The notes below the pieces were generated by a model. The model saw only the letters and a list, made by a program, of their open reading frames with translations. It had not been told where the DNA came from and did not search any database. Below, piece after piece: positions 20,971 to 33,099 of a stretch of 64,000 nucleotides of DNA. The position numbers and the translations under genes were made by a program. Each line of letters starts with the position of its first letter. The stretch's first letter is position 1. The DNA comes from Lactifluus volemus (taxonomy: Eukaryota; Basidiomycota; Agaricomycetes; Russulales; Russulaceae). The DNA lies in NCBI GenBank assembly GCA_022376515.1, contig WTXI01000198.1, positions 1 to 64,000 of the forward strand, written 5' to 3'.

Positions 20971-23099
20971 GTAGCAGGTCTGGGGTTTCATTTATTTCCA
21001 TATGTGAGAGTGATGCAGGAGAGTCCAATGTAGGTGGCAGTTGCGGGAGTTGTGTTGCGGGAGGCCCGCTGCTGGATGTTATTATGGAACGTCGCCGGGT
21101 CGCGAGGCCGAGCAGCGCCTTTAGACCCTTGTCCATATTGATCGCCTTTTGGATCAGCCCCCGCGGCCGCTCCTCATCCTCTTCCTCTGATGACGACAAC
21201 GACGACGACGACAGCTGCCGCGGCCGCAGCCGTGGCCACCTCCACCGCCACCCGCTGCCTCCACCGCCACAGCGCCGCCTGCCGCTCCTCCGCCTCCTCC
21301 CCCCGCGGCCGCGGCGCCACCACCACCTCCCCCTCCAGCGGCCGCGGCGTCACCTCCACCTCCCCCTCCAGCAGCGGCCGCGGCCGCTCCTCCTCCTCCT
21401 CCTCCTCCTCCTCCTCCTCCTCCTCCTCATCCTCCTCCTCCTCATCCTCCTCCTCCTCCTCCTCCTCCTCCGATGACGATAGCTGCCGCTCCTCCGCCTC
21501 CGCCGGCGCCGCTCCTGCGGGCGCCACTCCTGCAGTCGCCACTGCTCCAGCCGCATCAGCTGCTGCGACATACCGGATAAGGATACTGGGGTGGCCAGAT
21601 GGACAGGGTGGGCCGCTGCCTCTCGTTCATTTATGAACGAGGTAAATACATTACTGCTTCCGTCAACATGTTGAAGAACCAGCAGATTTGGTAAAAGTTC
21701 GAGGGGCATTTCTCCATCCTCTGAATGCAGTGAACGAGAGAGTTGTCCAGAGAGCAAGTTTGGTACACAAAGTGTCTTCACATTGCTGAACGGCCTGAAA
21801 AGTTTGCGCCACTGTATTCTGTCGACCTCGTCATGCAACTGTGACAATGGGTTGTGTGACCCGTAGCTGAGTGTGAGCTTCTCCGCACCAGAGAGTACGG
21901 GCAAAAGTGTATCGAGGATTTGTACTGCGGACGCTACCTGCCAATCAAAGTCTTTGCACATGATCTGCAAGCGCAAAGGGCATTGCTGCCAGCTCTGATC
22001 AGGGGCTGTCATTAAATCAACGAAATTCCGATCAAAGGTGATCTTCACAGCGCTGAAGCTGAGGCTCTCTGATGCCTGCATGAATTCCAAGAGGCGTGGA
22101 ACGATATAAGTGAGCTGATTAAAAAACTGGATATCGAGGATGTTGAGCGTAGGCGCTCTGATCGGAGCCAAGCCTTCCAAGTAAGCGCTGACTCCTCGAT
22201 ATGAAAACACCTGAAGGTTAGGAAGAGTCACGTGCATCGCTGATGGATTCCCGACGTTGCGGTTCGGGTGAGGGGAATGAAAATGAATTCTGAGAGTTGC
22301 CAGCTGGGGCATGAGTAAAAGCCGTGCGAGTATATAATTTGGGGGGAACCAGGGGGACGGCGGGATATCCATAAGCTCGAGGTTGACAAGGCCTACGGTA
22401 GTCGTGACTAGGGGAGATCCGATTGGACGCCAAGTGGTCCACACGTGGCGTAGATTGGGCGCTTGGAATGTCCCGGGGAAGACTGGACTTGCAGAGTCTT
22501 TGGGCTGAGAGCCGATACAGATGCGTTCCAGAATGGGGAATGCTTCGTTCATGGCTGCGATGAACTTGCCTAAATTTGGGGCAGGCATCCAAAGGGCAAT
22601 CCGGTGCACACGATCACTGTGCGAGAGCGCGAGGAGTGCACCTTCTTCATCCTTTTCTGTCATCTTGCGGTTGCCATTGGTGTACCAGATGGTGAGCGGA
22701 AGGGGTGGAGAATGGGCTAGCATGTCTGCTATAGACACACCATATGTGCAAAGTAGATGGATATCCAATCGAATTGGGGATGCGAGAATAAGGTACCGCC
22801 ACTTTCGAGAAACCTGGGCCAGCTTGTACCACCAACGTTGGCGGTCCCAGCTGAACCGCATCTTCTCGCCATCTTCTTCATCTCTGATATCGAGTCGATA
22901 AAGATAGAATATATTGAGAAGGACGTCGTCATCGAGTACTTGGATAAATGAACGCAGTGTATGGTTTGTGAGCTCTATTGAATCGAAAGTTAGATGCACG
23001 AAACAGGGAGAATGGGTTTTGGGACTCAATACCTGGTGCAACTCGGCCGGGCTTCTTAATGGGGTGCAGAAGGCCAGCGGTAGACAAGGGACTGGACAT
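20971..23099 (-). pseudogene. Locus A: F-box module joined to acidic tract and ARID-gene tail
   Basis: Exon 1 is 23099-23033 (MSSPLSTAGLLHPIKKPG). A 58-bp GT-AG intron follows (23032-22975), and then a long exon. The F-box (LDDDVLLNIFYLYRLD, WWYKLAQVSRKWRYLIL) is followed by the family's leucine-rich region, with SDRVHRIALWMPAPNLGKF and later FQAPNLRHVW. The module ends at INEREAAAHPV near 21615. Beyond it come a short Gln/Arg stretch and a (GAG)n tract that reads Arg or Glu depending on frame. Then follows a piece (NMDKGLKALLG...SPASLSHMEINET, about 21150-20985) matching the last exon of the ARID genes. The joins across the GAG tract change frame, so a single product is doubtful. Likely a decaying chimera. 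Confidence 0.6.
21174..21480. repeat. GC-rich microsatellite region (CTC/CCG)
   Basis: Tandem CTC/GAG triplets (21389-21470) and CCGCGGCCGC-type blocks (21290-21390) make up this stretch. On the minus strand it gives a run of about 30 Glu in one frame or Arg in another. Slippage here explains the frame uncertainty of locus A. Confidence 0.85.
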
Positions 23100-23642
23100 G
23101 TCAGTAAGGGAGAAGTAACGGGGGTATGATAGAAGGCCAAGTAGAAGGCGGTTATTACTGAAGTTAGTGAGGTGTGGCTGTGTGCCAGTGGGCGCAAAGG
23201 TTCTCACACTTCTGCAGTCCACGAGGAGTAATTCTCCTTAATCGTGGCGATGCCTTACATTATCAACGTGTTGCAAGGCTCTTTCCTCTCCAGTTTCGGA
23301 ATTAGGCCACCTGAGCGTACCGTGAAGCCGACAAATTCGCCGTAAACAGTGTTCGACGGGCCGGGAAAGCCGTGAGGGCCAACCCATCCAATTACTTCGC
23401 AGGTTGATAGCCCACCGTATCTTTACAGTACGGTCATGCCAGGCCATCAAGAAACCTGCGAAAAACTTTTTTGGCTTGCTCGAATTCTGCAAAAAAAGGT
23501 TTGTGTAGGTTTCCTGATAAAGGGGGATGGGGACGAGTATTATCTCGGAGAAGACCGCGGGAAACTATTTCCATTTCAGAGCGTAAGTTAGTCTTGATGA
23601 GTACCGTCAAACGCAGAAAAGCCAATGAATTCTCCGAATACA

Positions 23643-24026
23643 CTAGTTGTTTGACTCTTCCAAAGTCCCACTAAAAACGGGTGCACACACGTTAAAGACC
23701 CGCTCTGACACGCTCTCTAGGAGCACATTGAAAAGCTTTCTCGTTACCCCCTCAAAGACCAGATTCTCAGTCCCGGTCTTTGAACAAAAAAAAAAGCATT
23801 GTTGCTGCAACTGTAGTTTCGTGTTGTCCAAGCAGCGTGTAAAGTTAATGCTAATTTGAGCTTCACAACTCACCTGCTCCTTCTGAAACTGAAACGCATT
23901 CCCCTCATACTGGATAAGGCCCGAGCTACCTTCGCACGGCGAATTATGTGGATTCAAAAGCACTGCAAGCTCTTGAACTAAAACCAGATATTTTCCCCTT
24001 GGGACGTGCCGACGTGGAGAGTACAC
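23643..24026 (-). pseudogene. Unidentified ORF in the duplicated spacer
   Basis: A minus-strand frame of 127 codons carries a VPRGKYLVLVQELAVL segment and a C-terminal FEGVTRKLFNVLLESVSERVF segment, with a possible intron in between (GTGAGT at about 23876). The duplicate at 38954-38574 has two fewer A residues in a poly(A/T) run and is out of frame, so at least one copy is broken. The protein is not recognised. It may be a remnant of a gene once located between two F-box loci. Confidence 0.35.
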
Positions 24027-24104
24027 GGATCACCCTCGCCGAGAAACTTGACACTCACAGTCCCATCATAGCTGGATAAGCGTCCTAACGACAAGCAGGG
24101 ACAT

Positions 24105-24185
24105 CTTTTTTTTGAATAAGAAATCCGAGTTGATATGGCGCTGCATGTTTACCACGAATAAAGATGTGCTCGACTACGTAGACTA
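24105..24185 (-). repeat. LINE-type 3' tail fragment
   Basis: A poly(T) run is followed by a sequence that aligns with the start of the LINE 3' end at 28763-28840 (shared words ATGTTTAC and GCTCGACT). It is a 5'-truncated insertion on the minus strand. The duplicate lies at 39041-39125. From about 24190 to 24780 I see no gene; this is the 3' flank of locus B. Confidence 0.5.
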
Positions 24186-24783
24186 CGCGGGCTTGAGATG
24201 AGCAGAGACATCAATTCACTCTGATCAACTCACAAATGCTGCCTTATCTTACGTACTCCACATGCGCAATCAATCTGCGTCTTTAGAAGCAAGAAATTTT
24301 GAAGATGTAGAGGTACTCTTGTCCGCCGTTAGGATATAGCCATTACAACATCGGCAAGAAATCCTTGGTATCGAAAGCAAAGAACAACAGGTAAAAATAC
24401 AGAGCAGTCAACAAAGGTAAGAAAAGGGAAACCGAGGGAAAGGTGTACGATATATACGCGTGAGATTGAAGCGGGCAGGGATCAGGGGGAATAGCACTTA
24501 AACCAGCAACAAAATGAGCACATGGTCGAAATCCAACTAAATCCACAAAGCGGGAGGAGGCAGTGATACGATAATTGAGCAGGTGATAAACACAAGACGC
24601 GGAGGGGAAAAAGAGGATTAGATAGGTACAGAGCCGGATTATCGGGGTCAGGGAAAGGCGTTGAACGATGATGGGTCCCTGTCTAAAAGGTGGAAATGGC
24701 CCATGCTTGATCCGAGGTCTCCATGAGGCCTTCCCATTTCCACCCTGACGTTTGGTGGAACATCGTATCCACTTGAAATTACT

Positions 24784-27774
24784 TTACAGACATTCGGACG
24801 TAGTACTAGGCCATACGCGTCCCTTGCCTTCACGTGGGAAACCTGGGGAGAACCTGCGTGGCCCATGTGAGGGTGGCTGATCAGACGTAGACTCTGGGCT
24901 GGGATTCGTAGACGAACCCGCAACGAGATCCGGGGTAGGTGTCTCGTCGAAGAATTCTCCAAATACATCATTCCCGAATGGATGCGGCGGTGGGAAAATT
25001 GATTGGAGGTCATTGAAGCCAAACGGTGGTACCAAGGTTGAGTCTGACGAAGGAGGATAGGTGCGAAGGATCTCGTCCAACGCATTGGACGCTGCTTCGG
25101 CCGACTCGGGATTCTCGTCGATAAATTTCGTTACGGACTCGACGAATGCGAGGACTTGATCGTCAGTCTTCACATCATTGGGTGGGCCATCCCAATCAGG
25201 TTTCACCCTCTTTGGAGACGGCGCAGTCAAAATCCCTGGTGTAGCGTTATCGACATCATCGTCACGGACCCTCTTAGCACCGCCTTTCGTATCCATCGGC
25301 GTCGAGGATCCAGGAGTAGAAGTGACAATTGATGTCGCCGTTGGTGTTTCGACACTGTTGACTTTTGCTGATACCTTTCGACGCGATGGCGGCTTCGGTT
25401 TCGTGGTAGCTTTCCCTTTGGGAGACTTCGGTGTCTGAGAAGATGGTACTGTGATTCCAGGCGTTGTTGCTTGTGGGGTCGATGTCGAGACAGCTTGGAC
25501 AGGTGGCGGGGTTAAGGTCGGGGTAGATCCAGACGCAGAGACCTGCGCTTGGGATGGTTTCTTTCTGTGTCCTTGCTGAAGAGTGGGAGCAGGAGGAGCA
25601 CGTGCTGCAGAGGCCGGCGGAGGTGGCTGATGCGGCGGCTACTGTGGGGGAGCACTGCTGCTGGGTGCCACCCCGGACGGCCGCATCCCGATGCCGAGCA
25701 CCGTCCTTAAACCCTTGTCCATATTGTCCGCCTCCTGGAACATTCCCCAAATTGTATGAAGCTCGAGTATGAGTCGGGGATTAGGCTTATTCATCTCCCC
25801 CAGCTGATATTTGGTAGAGGCCATCTGCGGTACAGCACATGACGTTAATAATGCACCTCGTAAGAACTGGAGCAACTCACCATGTGGTAAACCCTTCGAA
25901 TGACATCACCTTTTTGCATGCTGGCATAGGCGATGAGAATGTATTGTTCGATACTACCGAGAACCTTATCAAGTCGATCCAGATATCGGCCGTACTCTGC
26001 AATGTCAGACTCTGGAACCGGCGAGAGGCGAGCAACAGCAACACCATCGAATTCTGCGACGAGGACAAAGATCAGAAACAAGGAAGATGAGCGGCTTGCC
26101 AAGACCACTCACGACCGAAAGCTGCTCTCTTCTGCTCTTCGACCCATCGATGTGCATGCACCATATCTTCCAGGGTCGGTCGCCGTATCTGGATAGGACC
26201 CCCAGTTTGAGTAAGGAAAGCGTGAGTGCCACTTGGGTTGAATGGGCTCAGAATGACTGAGTGACCCGCTGCCCGTCGTTCATTTATGAACGAGGTAAAT
26301 ACGTCACCAAAACCGATTCCGTCAAGATCTTGAAGATCCAGCAGATTTGGTAAAAGTTCCAGAGGCATTTCTCCATTCTCCGAACTCAATGAACGAGAGA
26401 GCCGTCCAGAGAGTGAGTGTGATACACAAAGTTTCTTCACATTTCTGAACGGCCTGAAAAGTTTGCGCCACTGTGTTCTGTCTACCTCGTCATGCAACTC
26501 TGACAATCGATTGTGTACCACGTGGCTGAGCGTGAGATCGTCCACACCAGAGAGTACGGGCGAAAATGTATCAAGGATTTGCACCGCGGAAGCTACCTGC
26601 CAATCAAAGTCTTTGCACTCGATCTGCAAGCGCAAAGGGTATTGCGACCAGCTCCGATTAGGGGTTGCCATTAAATCAACGAAATCACAATCAAAAGCGA
26701 CCTTGACAGTGCTGAAGCTGAGGCTCTCTGATGCCTGTATGAAATGCAAGAGGCGTGGAACACTGAAAGTGAGCTGATTGAAAAACTGGACATCAAGAAT
26801 GCTGAGCCTGGGGGCTCTGATCCTCGCGAATCCTTCCAGGTAAGCGCTGACGCCTCGAAATGAAAACACGTGGAGGTTTGGGAGCGTCACGTGCGTCAGG
26901 TTGAGGGCCCGACATCACGGTTCGGGTGGGGTGTACAAAAATGAATCCTAAGAGTCTCCAGGTGGGGCATGAGTGAAAGCCGTGTGAGTATATAAGTTGG
27001 GGGAAACCAGGGGGATAGTGGGATATCCATAAGCTCGAGATTGACGAGGCCCACGCTAGTTGTGAGTAAGGGAGATCCAATCGGACGCCAAGACGTCCAC
27101 ACGTGGCGTAGATTGGGTGCTTGGAAGGTCCCGGGAAACGTTGGGCTCGTAAAATCTCTGGGCTGAGAACCGATACAGATGCGCTCCAGGGCTGGGTATG
27201 CCCCATCCATAGCCGCGATGAACTTGCATAAGTTTGGGGCTGGCATCCAAAGGGCAATACGATGCACACGATCTCGGATCGAGAGCGCGAGTAGTGCACC
27301 TTCTTCATCTTCTGCTGTCATCTCACGGTCGTCATTTGTATACCAGATTGTGAGTGGGAGGAGTGGAGAATGTGCTAGCATGTCTGCTATAGGCACATCA
27401 TATGTGCAAAGTAGATGGATATCCAGTCGAATCGGGGATGCAAGAATAAGGTGCCGCCACTTTCGAGAGACTTGAGCTAGCCTGTACCACCAACGCTGGC
27501 GGTCCCACCTGAATCGCATGAACCCACCATCTTCTTCATCCTTGATTTGAAGTCGATAGAGATAGAATATGTTGAGAAGGGTATCGTCATTGAGTATATG
27601 AATGGGTGAACACCGTGGGTTGCCTGTGATTTCTATGGAATCGAAAGTTAGCGCACGGAAGAGATTGCGGAAGAGGGATGGTGGGCTTTAGAACTCACGA
27701 CTTGGTCCATCTCGGCGGGGCTTCTTAATATGGCGCGGACGCAGACGACCAGGGGTAGACCAGTGATTGGACAT
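24784..27774 (-). pseudogene. Locus B: F-box module joined to the C-terminal half of the ARID gene
   Basis: Exon 1 (27774-27699) encodes MSNHWSTPGRLRPR, and a 66-bp intron (27698-27633) follows. Exon 2 encodes the F-box and leucine-rich region, ending FINERRAAGHSV near 26255. The frame then passes directly into the ARID-gene segment NPSGTHAFLTQ...VEEQKRAAFGR, which follows the ARID domain in locus D. Introns at 26112-26054 and 25880-25825 match those of D. The last exon encodes the KPNPR...NMDKGLRTVLG region and a Pro/Ser/Lys-rich tail. A frameshift near 26905 in the leucine-rich part and a stop at 25641-25639 interrupt it. The ARID domain itself is missing. As it stands it is a pseudogene. 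Confidence 0.8.
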
Positions 27775-27960
27775 ATCAGGGACCGGAGGGAAGGGGAGAG
27801 AAGAAACGACAGCGGTGTGATAGAAGGCTGCGCTGAAGTACAGTACTTATGTAAGCAGTTTAGCCATGGCTTGTGTGCATCAACGTGGTGATGGCGCCTT
27901 GGATCCACCCACGTGTCGGAAAAATGCCACTTAGCATATCAGTACTTGTAACATCCCCGA
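27775..27960 (-). promoter_or_regulatory. 5' region shared by F-box loci B, C, D and E
   Basis: The bases just upstream of the locus B start closely match those before C (30380-30572, opposite strand), D (45389-45600) and E (52574-52700). They include a CCCTTCCCTCC pyrimidine block and a GCGCAGCCTTCTATCACACC-like segment. Conservation of noncoding sequence shows that the F-box module was copied with its promoter. No clear TATA box was identified. Confidence 0.6.
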
Positions 27961-27962
27961 TG

Positions 27963-28080
27963 CTTGCATGAATTTCAAGAGACGATGAACAGTAAAAGTG
28001 AGATGATTGAAAAACCGGACATCAATGGGCAGGGGCTCTGATCCTCTCGCGAGGCCTTCCGAGTGAAAACTTCACGTGCC
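27963..28080 (-). pseudogene. F-box family remnant H
   Basis: About 115 bases match the leucine-rich part of the F-box family (the QFFNQLTFSVPRLLQF region, compare 26725-26840) but are truncated on both sides. A poly(T)-headed retroposon tail follows at 28088. This indicates a further lost F-box copy between B and C. Confidence 0.65.
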
Positions 28081-28086
28081 TTATAG

Positions 28087-28135
28087 TTTTTTTTTTTGAA
28101 TCCGAATTTGTATTCCGCAGCGTGTACAACGTGGC
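28087..28135 (-). repeat. Retroposon 3' tail with poly(T)
   Basis: A run of T is followed by GAATCCGAATTTGTATTCC. This is the inverse of a tail that also appears at 38170-38212 (GAATATAAATGTGGACTTAG then poly(A)). Both look like ends of a short retroposed family, either SINE-like or a truncated LINE. Confidence 0.45.
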
Positions 28136-28269
28136 ACAGAGGCGGTCGCGAAGGGTGACTAAGCGTTATGACTATCATGTACGGGAGAGAGTAGGTGATG
28201 GTTGTAAGCCATCAGTGTGTAGTGGTGTGGTGTGTTTATGTGGCGGTCGTGTGTATGTATGTATGTAGT

Positions 28270-28700
28270 TGCAGCAGGGGTGACTCTGCTGCGGAAAGAA
28301 AAAGACCCTGTGCCTCAGTCTGGCTCCCAGACCGCCCGCGGTTTATTGCAGGCCCTTGTCTCCCGTCGAAGACTAAGCACAATGAGAAAGAAAATACCAA
28401 ATCGGGCGGACAATAGAAACGCGAGGCAAACTAGCACGAAACGGAAAACAGTGAGGTACGAGACAAGCCAGAATCATGAAAGAAACAAAGAGAAAACGTC
28501 GTGCAACGCAAGGCCGCAGAGGACGGGTCTATGGCCGAGGCGTAGTCGCATCATGGCCGAGGGGGAATTGTGGCCCTATCTATCGAGATCGGGGCAGCAA
28601 AAACGAGATCTAGCTTGAAAACCGGCCGAAGAAAGCGGCAGACAGCAGTACGAGATGAGAGGAGAGAGGAGGCACGAGTTGGGCGTACGATGTTAGACAA
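28270..28700 (+). repeat. Dispersed repeat Y (inverted partner near 33.6-33.9 kb)
   Basis: Words such as CGAGGCAAACTAGCACGAAACG and GGACGGGTCTATGGCCGAGGCGT recur in inverse, diverged form at 33660-33830. The segment has no convincing reading frame and may be an old LTR. A GTAT microsatellite precedes it (28250-28266). Confidence 0.45.
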
Positions 28701-28762
28701 AAGGGGGTTTCGGGGTCAGCCGCGAGGCTAACCCTACATCGGTTCGGGATAACACGCGAGGG

Positions 28763-29760
28763 TTTTTTTTTTTTTTTTTTTGAAATCTGCATTTATAAAG
28801 CGCAATATGTTTACTGCCAACAAAGACACGCTCGACTGTCACCGCAAAGAACAACAATCTAGGTACAAAGGTGTATGTGTAGCATGTATTTAATATGGAG
28901 ATTAGGTGGGGGGTTACGAGGGGGTGGTGTGTGTGTGGCTTGGGCATGCGCCCGACGTGGCTAGCCATGGTCCTCAGGGGGTGGGTCTTGTTTCCATGGA
29001 CGGATACAGGCTTGAGAGTCTTCGATGAACTTGGCAAAGGCTTCTCCGCCTTCCTTGGTGCCAAAGAGTATGAAGGGGGATAGGTATTGGTCCGCTGTGC
29101 GGAGATGTCGGTCGCGTGCGTCTTGGAAAAGGACGCAGTGGAAGATGACGTGGGAAGGGGTCTGCAGGGCCACTCTGCCGCACTGGCAGCCGTGTGGGTC
29201 GGGGGCGCGCGGGCGGTGGCGAGCACTGTATTCCCCTGTAAAAGCGTGTTCAGTAAGGAGTCTGATGGCAGTACAGAACACTGCCCGGGGTGCCTTGGCA
29301 ATTCCCATCATAAATTCTGGCGGTGCACCTGAGGGGGGGTGATGCAAGGCTCGGTACGCGGGGTTCCTGCGGGGGTCGTCCAGCCATACTTGCTCCCACT
29401 CCTGGATGGCCTGCTGGCGCGCGGAGACGTGGAGGGCATCGATGGAGGGTGCTGAGATGTTGAGGTCTGGGGGGGCCGCTGACGCAGCCTCCACCGCTAG
29501 CGTTTGGAGGCGTTTGAGGGGCTGGAAGCTTGCTGTGCCTGGGATCCAGCGGAGCGATAGTGTTGTTGCCTCGTGGGAGTGCAGGATGCTTGCGGCCATG
29601 TCGCAGATGGCTCTGCATGCCTCCGCATGGTCGTGGCGGTCGGCGGACTGACAGTACGCCAGCACGTGGTGATCGGCGGTGTAGATGGTGGCGACACGCG
29701 AGGGTATCACATACCTGGTACTCGAGCATGAGGTAGTAGATATAGGGGCGGTGAACAACT
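28763..29760 (-). pseudogene. LINE 3' fragment: RNase H-like region and C-terminal zinc motif
   Basis: A minus-strand frame (29758-28961) encodes the C-terminal part of a non-LTR retrotransposon polyprotein. It has ADHHVLAYCQSADR...SLRWIPGTASF, which resembles the end of an RNase H domain. It then has the typical LINE tail (AIRLLTEHAFTGEYSARHRP) with a CQCG...PSHVIFHC zinc-binding motif. A 3' UTR and a run of T (poly(A) on the minus strand, about 28764-28781) follow. The RT is missing, so the insertion is 5'-truncated, as usual for LINEs. The frame is open to its natural stop, suggesting a fairly recent insertion. Confidence 0.8.
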
Positions 29761-30254
29761 CGTGACAGAACCTTCTGATTGCGAATCAAGGACCAAGGAC
29801 TCGGAGACGGTTAAACCGTTGACAGGACAGGAAACCATCGCTTCTCGCTATCACTTTTGTATCACGACTTGTACATTTGTTTATTTTGGGCCAGCTGTAA
29901 CCCTTTCTTCATTCATTGTAGAGTACTACACTGTTGTATGGCCACATTCTGGACCTATGTTTCTCATAGAAAAAATGAAAATTCATCTGTCATCCTAAAA
30001 TGCCCAGTCCTCCAAGTTGGCCAGGACACACACAGGACATGACCTTGAAGATAAAAGATGTACCGTATGTTACCAAATTGCGAAATGCAAGGACTATCGC
30101 CCATGAGAGAGGTTCGTCGTCATCACCAACATTTGTTTCCACCGTCACAGCACCTGTCGAGTCGCCTTTCAAGTTTTCACCGAGCAGGTCCCACTGCAAG
30201 GTAAACTTTAAACATCTCAGCACCCATGGCCTCAATCAACACCGGCTTTGATTT
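29742..30254 (+). repeat. Dispersed repeat X upstream of locus C
   Basis: This stretch is homologous, in reverse orientation, to 52931-53400 upstream of locus E and in part to 47604-47760. It ends in the shared word CAACACCGGCTTTGATTTCTAG (inverse at 52930 and 47604). It has no convincing gene. Its presence beside both C and E shows that the two loci were copied with their upstream DNA. Confidence 0.65.
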
Positions 30255-30572
30255 CTAGCATGTACAGTACCATGTAAACATATTCCACGAGGAAATAAAG
30301 CAGGATCCTGAGCTGCAATTATCATTTTTTTTTACCATTGGCAAGCTGCCCGTTGTACTTAGCAACTGGTATCGTTGTCTGGCAGGAAGCGCATGACGCG
30401 TCTCGCCTTTTACATTGCACGGTTCGGAACTTCGGAACATACACGCAAGGCGCCGTCACCACGTTGATGCACACAGCCATGGCTAAACTGCTTATAATAA
30501 GTGCTGTACTTCAGCGCAGCCTTCTATCACACCGCTGTCGTTTCTTCTCTCCCCTTCCCTCCGGTCCCTGAT
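30255..30572 (+). promoter_or_regulatory. 5' region of locus C
   Basis: This noncoding stretch is conserved with the regions before D and E. It contains the shared AGCAGGATCCTGAGCTGC block (about 30297) and the pyrimidine-rich CCCTTCCCTCCGG just before the ATG at 30573. A core promoter element was not recognised. Confidence 0.5.
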
Positions 30573-33099
30573 ATGTCCAATCACTGGTCTACCCCTGGTC
30601 GTCTGCGTCCGCGCCCTATTAAGAAGCCCCGCCGAGATGGACCAAGTCGTGAGTTCTAAAGCTCATCATCCCTCTTTCGCAACCTCTTCCGTGCGCTAAC
30701 TTTCGATTCCATAGAACTCACAGACAACCCACGACTTTCACCTATTCATGTACTCAACGACGACATCCTTCTCAACATATTCTATCTCTATCGACTTCAT
30801 ATCAAGGATGAAGAAGATGGTCAGAATACGAGGTTCAGCTGGGACCGCCAACGTTGGTGGTACAAGCTGGCCCAGGTTTCTCAAAAGTGGCGGCACCTTA
30901 TTCTTGCATCCCCGATTCGACTGGATATCCATCTACTTTGCACATATGATGTGCCTATAGCAGACATGCTAGCACATTCTCCACCCCTTCCACTCACAAT
31001 CTGGTATACAAATGACGACCGTGAGATGACAGCAGAAGATGAAGAAGGTGCACTACTCGCGCTCTCGATCCGAGATCGTGTGCATCGCATTGCCCTTTGG
31101 ATGCCAGCCCCAAACTTATGCAAGTTCATCGCGGCTATGGATGAGGCATACCCAGCCCTGGAGCGCATCTGTATCGGTTCTCGGCCCAGAGATTCTACGA
31201 TCCCAACGTTTCCCGGGACCTTCCAAGCACCCAATCTACGCCACGTGTGGACGTCTTGGCGTCCGATTGGATCTCCCTTACTCACAACTAGCGTGGGCCT
31301 CGTCAATCTCGAGCTTATGGATATCCCGCCATCCCCCTGGTTTCCCCCAACTTATATACTCACACGGATTTCTCTCATGCCCCACCTGGAGACTCTCAGG
31401 ATTCATTTTTGTACACCCCACCCGAACCGTGATGTCGAGATCTCGACCATGACGCACGTGACTCTTCCTAACCTTCACGAGTTTTCATTTCGAGGTGTCA
31501 GCGGTTACCTGGAAGCATTCGCGAGGATCAGGGCCCCTACACTCAGCATCCTTGATGTCCAGTTTTTCAATCAGCTCACTTTCAGTGTTCCACGCCTCTT
31601 ACAATTCATACAGGCATCAGAGAGCCTCAGCTTCTGTGCTGTTACGCTCATTTTCCATTCTTATTGGCTTGATATATTAATAATGACAACCCCTGATCAA
31701 ACTTGCTTGCAGAGCCCTCTGCGCTTGCGCATTATGTGCAGACAGCTTGATTGGCAAGTTGCATCCGCAGTGCAAATTGTCGATACTCTTTCGCCCGTAA
31801 TATCCGGTGTGGGGGAGCTCACGCTTAGCTATGTGACACACCACAGAGCGTCGCACGGTGAAGTCGACAGAACACAGTGGCGCAAACTTTTTATACCCTT
31901 CAGCAATGTGAAGAAACTTTGTGTACCAGACTCACTCTCCGAGGGACTCTCTCATTCACTCTGTTCGGAAGATGGCGAAATGCCTCTGGAACTCTTACCA
32001 AATCTGATGTTTCTGAAACCATTACTAAATCCGATGAATCTTCGACTTGCTGGTGATACATTTACCTTGTTCATAAACGAACGACAGGCAGCGGGCCATC
32101 CTGTCCAGCTGGTGGGGTCATTTCCCGGGCTGCCTGAAGATGAATTCAAAGCTCTCTTCGCCAACTTCGCCCGCACTGCGAGTATTAGAGCAACCAAAAG
32201 CGACTTCACCATCGAGGGGCGACCAATTAACCCTTGGCTTCTTCATAGAGCAGTATTCCCGCGTGGTGGCTTTGATTCTGTACGTGTCAAAAATATTTTT
32301 CTTCAACACGCTATGGATTATAATAATTCTTATGCTAGGTTTCTACAAATGACGAGTGGCCTATTATCGGTGCTGCTGTGGGTTTCCCCGCTATCGGTCC
32401 AGGGGATGCTTCTCAGCCGCCACAATGTGCGCCCCTACCAGCGCAGCGATTGCAGCAGCTATATCGTGATTCGTTGCGGCACTTCGACCAAACTTACATG
32501 CACACTGTTACGCGACATCACGGAGGTATCACGAATGTATCACAACAGCCCATTCGAACCAATATGATTCCCGTGCTGCCTGAAGATAAATTCAAGGCTT
32601 TCTTCGCTAACTTCGCCCGCACTGCAGGTATTAGAGCAACCGAACGCGACTTCACCATCGAGGGACGGCCAATTAACCCTTGGCTTCTTCATAGAGCAGT
32701 TTTCTCCCGTGGTGGCTTTGATTCCGTACGTGTCAAAAATATTTTTCTTCAACACGCTATGGATTATAATAATTCTTATGCTAGGTTTCTACAAATGACG
32801 AGTGGCCTATTATCGGTGCTGCTGTGGGTTTCCCCGCTATCGGTCCAGGGGATGCTTCTCAGCCGCCACAATGTGCGCCCCTACCAGCGCAGCGATTACA
32901 GCAGCTATATCGTGATTCGTTGCGACCCTTCGACCAAACTTACATGCACACTGTTGTGCAATTGAGGAACTCACAGTTGAGCTCGGTGCAGTCTCAGCCC
33001 CCACAACCACAGGCAAAGCCTCACCAACCCACGGAAGCGGATTATCAAGCACTTTTGTCTACCACGTCAGAATCGTCTCTTATCACCCCCACGCGATGA
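30573..33099 (+). CDS. Locus C: F-box protein fused to two ARID domains
   Basis: Exons at 30573-30648, 30715-32279, 32339-32725 and 32785-33099 keep one frame (780 aa). The introns, GTGAGT...TAG and two near-identical GTACGT...TAG, are 66, 59 and 59 bp. Residues about 30-80 form an F-box (VLNDDILLNIFYLYRLH, WWYKLAQVSQKWRHLIL). The agaricomycete F-box leucine-rich region follows to FINERQAAGHPV at about residue 510. The frame then enters an ARID domain directly (LPEDEFKALFANFART, NPWLLHRAVFPRGGF, then NDEWPIIGAAVGFP after the intron). A second, nearly identical ARID follows. A lost C in a C-run near 33086 makes it stop soon after. F-box proteins act in SCF ligases and ARID proteins bind DNA in SWI/SNF complexes; a combined role is inference. 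The frame is open, so it may be expressed. Confidence 0.75.

Larger units (their letters stand above)
22986..26220. repeat. Segmental duplication, copy 1 (partner about 37337-41230)
   Basis: From the start of the F-box module of locus A through the intergenic spacer and the ARID tail of locus B, the sequence is nearly identical to 37337-41230. The main difference in the spacer is a 575-bp transposon present only in the other copy at 37957. The tail of B also lacks short pieces present in D. The tandem order (ARID tail, spacer, next F-box promoter) is the same in both. Confidence 0.9.

Noticed and set aside
21174..21542. Separate acidic protein encoded by the GAG tract
   Set aside because: The run is microsatellite; the frame on either side belongs to the locus A chimera or to GC-rich repeats.
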